Assembly (NCBI GenBank): GCA_022419385.1
Contig: JAJUBI010000004.1
Location: 3,081,286-3,145,285, forward strand
Reading direction: 5' to 3'
Source of the DNA: Paraconiothyrium sp. Pb-2020
Taxonomy: Eukaryota > Ascomycota > Dothideomycetes > Pleosporales > Didymosphaeriaceae
Length of the DNA: 64,000 bases
Shown here piece after piece: positions 58,213-64,000 of the stretch. The notes below the pieces were generated by a model, which made no database searches, had not been told where the DNA came from, and saw only the letters and a list, made by a program, of their open reading frames with translations. Every line of letters starts with the position of its first letter. The first letter of the stretch is position 1. The position numbers and the translations under genes are program-made.

Positions 58213-59271
58213 TTACTCTCCCATCAATTTCGCCACGCTCTTCTTCACCAACTGATCTTGAACCACCGGGAAAAGCCTCTCCGCCATGAACACATCTCCT
58301 TTCTCATTCGGATGCTCGCCTTCCCTCGTCATCGTCTTGTAATCAAAACCGGTGTTCAGATCCACCAGCACGACCGGGCTTTGCGCCGTAGTGCTCCTCT
58401 TGACCCAGCCGACCATCGCGGAATTATAGTCGTTGACCTTGTCGGCGACGAACTGGCCAAACAGATTGGGATCAATAGGAATGAGCTTGCTGGCGATCAA
58501 GGTCGTCTTCGCATTGGCGGCGCGCATCTGGCCGAGGAGCTTGTCGTAGGCGGAGAAGACCTTTGCCGTTGAGATGTTGGCTGCGGCGTCGTTGGTGCCG
58601 ACATGCATGATGATCACGTCTGGGTTGGCAGCGGAGAGCCATGGAGGTAACGAGTTGTTGTTTGCATAGTCGGTCACCTTGGCTCCTGAGTGACCTTCAT
58701 TGTCTTTGTCAAAGTCAACGCTCTGACCGTTGAGCGTGCAGCCTGCTGCGGGTGTTGCGTGGGAGCCGACGAAGTCGATGTTGGTTATGCCAGCGTCTTG
58801 GAGCTTTCTCCAGAGGTAGGCGCGCCAGCATGTCTAAGGGTGTTGTCAGTATTTATACTAAGGTAGCGTGGCGGCAGGCGGGATGTGCGAGACGGCCTGG
58901 GGTAAGTGATGACCAAGTGACCCGTACATGAACTGGGCATCCAGAAGGATGCCAGTCATGGGTCTGAACCGGGCAAAGAAGATGGAGACAACCAACAAGG
59001 CATAATCTATAACAAGGCCGGCTCATATGTACTTGAGCCATGTTTCCTGCATAGAATACCCCTTCATTGTCCACTTTCTCTTAAAATTGATGATCATCTG
59101 GAATGTTTAAACGAAAAGGAGTGAACTTACGATCTCGACGATAGACGCACCAAACGGCATAAGCTTTACTGTAGTGGCAGCATCCACGCGGGCGTCTAGC
59201 GGAGCAGTAGCCCCTATCGATGCAAGGCTCAGAAGTCCAAGTGCAGGTGTGAGCATCGTAGGACGAACCAT
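58213..59271 (-). CDS. Secreted SGNH/GDSL esterase (carbohydrate esterase CE3-like)
   Basis: The protein has 253 aa in two exons (59131-59271, 58213-58833). A signal peptide (MLTPALGLLSLASIGATA) precedes the SGNH fold. Block I reads 'LMPFGASIVEITCWRAYLW', where the Ser of G-A-S is the nucleophile (Ala replaces the Asp of GDS, as in many fungal members). 'NEGHSGAKV' supplies the block II Gly, 'HVGTNDA' the Asn of block III, and 'GEHPNEKGD' the catalytic His. Such enzymes remove acetyl groups from xylan or related plant polymers. The single intron is 297 nt, far longer than the usual 50 nt here, and contains a 7-bp hairpin. Confidence 0.9.
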
Positions 59272-61810
59272 GGTTCTGGTTGTCGAGTTGCTTTGGGCAC
59301 GCAGAAGAGAAAAATGTCGAGAGCAAGCCCTCTATCGTCGTAGGAAGAAACAGTCTCTAAAACCTGAGAAGTAGATCCAAGTTGCGATTGTCGTTGAAGT
59401 GTATTGATTTGAGTCGGGCAAGCCAAGCTTTATACAGCGAGACTGCGGAAGAAAGTCGCAAGTGATGCTGCCTTCGTGACTGAAAGGAAGGGAACAAGGA
59501 CTCCAGCTAAACAAGCCGGGGGTACCGATCAACAGAAAAGACCACGAGAAGAGCAGGGGTCCAGATGCTGCAAATGATTTGAAGTTGTTGTGAGATGTGT
59601 ACCCTGGTTCGCATCCTTATACCCAGACAACGCGCACTTATTGTATATAACCTCACCCTGGACTATTCTGCGAAGGCCCCAGCTAGCCTTACAGTGATCT
59701 TCAGGAACGCGCCGTAACATTGTGAGAAACAGTAAGCAAGTGACTGAGGGGCAGTCACAAACGGGAACTGTTGCAGCTATCTTCGTGAGAAACATGATGA
59801 GTGAAGAGGACAACGTCGAAACACTCGAGGTGTGTCCTCGAGCCTAGACAGGGCCGTCGTGGTGCTAGCCGAGGACCCCATCTCGCATCGCGCTATTTAG
59901 CAGCACTACTATACCTTTCTGTCGCAGAGTGTAGCTGCGAAGAGTATAGCAGACCTCTGTGGAGGCGCGGAACAGGCTGACCAAGTGGAGTGTGGACATC
60001 CGCCTCCCCTGCCAAACGTCCATCTGACTTGGTCTCCACATCACAACACATCTTTTAGCTCGTTGCGCTCCAGCGCACGCCGATGAAATTGAGGTTTACG
60101 GTCCGATGCATAGCTGCACGCGCGCAGATTCTAGACTGGAAGACAGATTGTTGTGCAGGGCATGGCTCTAGCGAGAAACATCAATTGTGCGGGGATGTGG
60201 AGTCGCGTGCAAGAATTGCCGGCAGAAGTCAATCACATAGTGTGACTATACGAGTAGCGACTTCAATTCATGGAGAAACAACACCGACTTGCCTCTTTCC
60301 ACCTGTTGCTCCGTGGAGTCTAAAAAGCGCACCTCAGGGCTTGCACACATGCAACACAACGAAGCGGAAGGTGGCAGCATCAGATGCACGCGCATCGCAC
60401 AGGTGCGCTATGCTCGGGCGCTGCTGATGGTCCGGCATAGGCTCAGATACTCTGGTGATGCTCTTAAAACTCTCCGCGGTGGTACACTGATCTTTGTACG
60501 AAGGCCCGGCCCTGCCCCCCTCATGCAAAAGTGCATCGTGGCGGAAGATCCGTAATCGCCCACAGTCTTTCAGGCCCCCCTGATCATAACAACACCAAGA
60601 GTGTATTTCCAGCCTCACCGGTGCGCCCGTCGCATTGCTAATTCGCCTCTGGCTCCTCCCATCCGCAACCCTATACGCAGCAGCTGATACCATCACTAGC
60701 TACATCAACATATATAGTATTGTATCATTGACTAGTCCATGGCTAAGACCACTCCAACTCCTCCGCTGTCATTGTTAGTCAACCTAGTCATGCGAAGGAT
60801 TTGATTCCGGCAAGAAGTGGTAGAGGCACCGTACTTGCAGTCACACCAAGCTTTCGAAGTCGGCATTCTGAGGGTAGATCGTGGCCGTTTCGAGCGTAGT
60901 CTATTGAGCCCGCTGCATCGACCATGTGTGACTGCCCCAGCATTTGATCCTTCCCTTAAGTGGTTGTGACTTCCTCATAGGAGTTATACGAGTTCGGTCT
61001 GGCGGGGATGGAATTACAGATCACTGACCTCGACGACTCGATCTCAGGACACGCAAAGACCGGAGCGGAGGCGGCGGCGGTCGACGTTCTGAGTCCCTCT
61101 GTCGTGGTTTCAGACCGCGCACCGTGCGAAGCGAGGCTGCCACGCTGCTACCCACCAGGTATTCGCAACTGAAACATGTATGGCCTGAACCTATTGCGGA
61201 CCATAAAACATGTGGATATTGCTTTGAGATACATATATAAGAGCTGAAACAATCCCATCAATCACCCAAACCCAATAAGGCGCCGAACGCCCACTGGATT
61301 GTCCACCCCGGAAGAGATAACATGACATTACACATCGACGACAATAGCTCATACCTCTCGCGAAGCGATTTCCCTCGACTCGACTCGATATGGATGGGCA
61401 GGCCGTCGTCTCCTTGCTCTTGTCGAGACCTCTTTTTCGTACATGCCTCAAATCCTCTTAGAACATGCATCTCCAAGCTTAGGATATGCCGCGAAACGCA
61501 TGCCGTCGTTGATCGTTAATCCAGAGCACTACCGTAGAAATTGAGCCCACAGTATCAGAGACTGAGAAGGACAGCGACGTTGACAGCTAATTACGCCCAA
61601 CAGCAGGAACTTCGAAGACGTACCAACAGTAGACGATATAGTATTCTCTTACGCAGCTACGAACACTTAATGGCATCAATTGGTAAACGGAATGGGATTG
61701 TAGGTGACTGGAGGAGATGAGTCGCGCATCTCGGAACGTACCTATAAATGGTCACTAAACCGAAGGTACACAGAATTGCTTCAAGGTCATTACCTGACGG
61801 TATAGCCCGA
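59272..61810. other. Gene-poor spacer
   Basis: About 2.5 kb between the esterase start and the 3' end of the next minus-strand gene. Frames at 60083-60696 and 61191-61519 show no protein likeness. No RNA gene or repeat was recognised. Confidence 0.45.
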
Positions 61811-63339
61811 CTATTCACCAATGATGGATTCTGTGTCACTACCGAGGACCGAATCGTAGTCGGAATCGTTGACTGGGGCAGGCGCCCTAGGACGGCATTT
61901 GTGGTGTCTCGAGACACCGGGCAGATCGTTTGCACCATCAAACATTGACAGATCCAGATATTGATCATTCTGTTCCATAGAGAAATCTCTCTCCTCGACT
62001 GGGTTTTCCTTGTCGTCATGGTCATGCTCCAGGGGTACTGTGGCCGTCACTTCCTTCGCAAGCTGCACCTGGAGTGACTCTTCATGTATCGCAAAGGGTG
62101 TCTGCTGCAGGCGAGGACTGAGCGATGATCGTTCTCTTCCATCGATTTGCGGGTTGTGGATTGGATCGGACTGTTGTTCTGGACTATCGATTGAAATAGT
62201 CGAAAGCGGCGTAGAACGCGGCGGCGAAGAGGTGATCCAATCCGAGGCGTAATCTACATTTATGTTAGACAAGTCAGAGCAATTAGTGATTGGTACACAA
62301 GCAGCAGTCACGTATCGATTATGACAGATTTGGCACGTCAGATGTAGATACCCGTGACTTACTGAAGGTGCCGCGAACCTCTCGCTTGTCTACTTCCTCT
62401 GTAGCTGCGCTGCTTCCAACAAAAACAACATCGTCATTCTCATCGCTAGCCTCGCCGAACGTGCTATCGGTGGCCATATGCTCGAGTTGCGAATCTTGAG
62501 GATGGATTTTCATGTCATACAGCACGTCGCGGTTGACGCTGCGGAAAGATCGCCGGGTACCGGTACCTGAACGTAGAGCGAACTTGTCAAATTTCTTGCG
62601 CTTCTTCATTTGCGGCTGATCCTCAACATCACTATCTGAGTCGCCTTTATCATTCTCTTCGAAGTTGACTGAGTCGCTGTCTTCATCAAAGCCATATTCT
62701 GCTCGGCGCTTGGCAGCCTGTGAAGGCCGAAGGTATTCATCCATTGGATGGTATTTTTGATCGTAGGCAAGATCATTGGAGCGGGAGCCTCTCTTGGATC
62801 CGCGTGTCATGTGGTATGGTGTCAAGTGAGATGAAGGGGGCACTGAGGAAGCTGGTACACGGTCTTCAGCTGTGGAGATGATCATTTCGTCGGATGGAAC
62901 CATGATAATGTTGCCCACGTCAAGGTCCCTGAGCAAACCGCTGCGCTTGCGCTTTCTGGAAAACACCTATGGATATGTGAGTATGCATGATCACGATTTG
63001 CGGTCACAGATGGTGTTGAGAGCGACACGCTCGTCTCCGGCATGCTCTAGATCTAGGAGCTCATTCTTCCCCGAAGCAAGCTATCTCCAAGATCTTGACA
63101 CGCTGGCATATCAGCTTTCCCAACATACCGCAGTTGAAAGTCGTTGGGACCTGTCCGGCGACGATAATGAGTGGGAGGCGCTGTCGGGCGAGGCCCCACC
63201 CCGGACAGGGGACTGCTTTTGTGGTGCTTCAGCGAGAGTCTGATTGTGGTGACACTTGTCCTACCTTGATCTTCGTAGCAGGGGCATCGTTCGTGTCTGA
63301 CTCGGAGGAGAAGTCATAGTCGCTCAGAGGGGGTGGCAT
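61811..63339 (-). CDS. Acidic, probably nuclear hypothetical protein
   Basis: The protein has 373 aa in three exons (63265-63339, 62363-62966, 61811-62253). The start is 'MPPPLSDYDFSSESDTND'. Exon 2 opens with the basic 'FSRKRKRSGLLRDLDVGNII' and later has 'QMKKRKKFDKFALRSGTGTR', two likely nuclear localisation signals. Ser/Asp/Glu-rich stretches dominate, with many CK2-type sites and no enzyme motif. The tail ends 'SVLGSDTESIIGE'. Intron 1 is 298 nt and intron 2 is 109 nt, both unusual for this window. Intron 1 holds a 9-bp inverted repeat. It may be a chromatin-associated protein; this is inference. Confidence 0.65.
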
Positions 63340-64000
63340 GGCGATCAGCACGCAGCGTTAGTAGAAGTGCAAAGGCGAAGCTGCGTGAGGGTGTGGAGCG
63401 AAATGGTGTGAGGGAGCGGTGGCCGCAACTGAGAATGACGGTTGGCTCGTACAGCTGCACTGCAGGAACCGCTGGCGCGAAAGGCGGTACGGAACGCGCG
63501 CTCACATGATCGGTACCACCCCGGGGCCAGGTCATGGATAACGGAGGAAGGAGCGAATTGTCGTTGGCAACTACGATTGCAGAATCGTTACTGTAGCTCC
63601 ATGCCAGATCAGTCGTCATTACCCTGAAGCTAGAGCTCAATGGTTTCTTGAGAGATTTAGAGATTCGTACACACCATGGCAAAAGATCTTAGGTCCATTC
63701 AGGCTTTTGCGAAGCGCTGACGCCCGCCGACCACCTGTTAGCGACTAGTTGCTACCAAGCACACCGATAAGGCGAGTAAGCAATTGAGACAACCTCTTTG
63801 ACGCAAAGCTTTGGCGCTTGCTGGGGCACAAAAACGATGGTAACAGAAATCGCACGTCACCACGTCGAGGGGCACATATCATCAAGGCTCGAACGCGTGC
63901 GCGAAAAGAAAGAACACAATTGGTCTGTATGTACAAGGCCCCTCCCACAAACTCTTGTGTGTCCTACTTTGATCTAATGATCTTGAGCTTCTTTGGGCTG
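63340..64000. other. Window-edge spacer
   Basis: 660 bp upstream of the last gene. A 122-codon minus-strand frame at 63314-63682 overlaps the gene start and is probably leader sequence. Nothing else recognised. Confidence 0.45.

Noticed and set aside
58213..59271. Loss of the catalytic motif in the esterase (GAS instead of GDS)
   Set aside because: The nucleophilic Ser is kept and the Ala variant is common in fungal SGNH enzymes, so it is not a dead enzyme.
1..64000. CRISPR arrays, insertion sequences, prophage or viral genes
   Set aside because: No arrays, terminal repeats with transposase, or viral proteins were recognised; this is eukaryotic nuclear DNA.

Overview
The window is nuclear DNA of a filamentous ascomycete (Pezizomycotina, probably a dothideomycete; the class is an inference). 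Most genes carry short spliceosomal introns of about 46-60 nt. These have GTAAGT/GTATGT/GTACGT-type donors, CTAAC/CTGAC-like branch sites and C/TAG acceptors. Orthologues of typical fungal housekeeping genes are present, and there are no operons or bacterial ribosome-binding sites. Exon limits were worked out by reading frame, splice signals and expected family sequence; no transcript data were available.

Left part (1-9.4 kb), all on the plus strand: the 3' part of a flavin monooxygenase, a cytosolic polysaccharide-deacetylase-fold enzyme, a short-chain dehydrogenase, a fungal transcription-factor-like regulator and a second short-chain dehydrogenase. This run looks like a small metabolic gene group. 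It is followed by a CUE-domain protein resembling the autophagy receptor Cue5.

Accessory stretch (9.4-26.5 kb): a hypothetical protein, small secreted or membrane-anchored proteins, a seven-helix rhodopsin-like membrane protein, a four-helix membrane protein, the sterol C-8 isomerase ERG2 and an OTU-type deubiquitinase. Long intergenic spacers and a GC-rich island separate these genes.

Housekeeping block (27-49.4 kb): TRS85 (TRAPP), a CCA1 gene whose frame continues into a TTI2-like domain, a GPI-type glycoprotein, a proline-rich protein, a TMEM42-like protein, the molybdenum-cofactor gene cnxE, VMA16, TOA2, a TM2-domain protein, tubulin cofactor D and POL32. Three pairs are head to head with 195-327 bp between start codons: TRS85/CCA1, VMA16/TOA2 and TBCD/POL32.

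Right part (49.4-64 kb): a 4.2-kb gene-poor stretch, an Alr4036-type FMN-binding protein, a GC-rich leader before a conserved hypothetical gene, a secreted SGNH esterase of the CE3 type and an acidic, probably nuclear hypothetical protein.

The most unusual observation is at CCA1. The frame runs without a stop from the tRNA CCA-adding enzyme into a TTI2-like region, across a 65-nt sequence with good splice signals. Splicing it would end the protein at a TAA right after the CCA1 part. Retention of that intron may therefore choose between CCA1 alone and a CCA1-TTI2 fusion.
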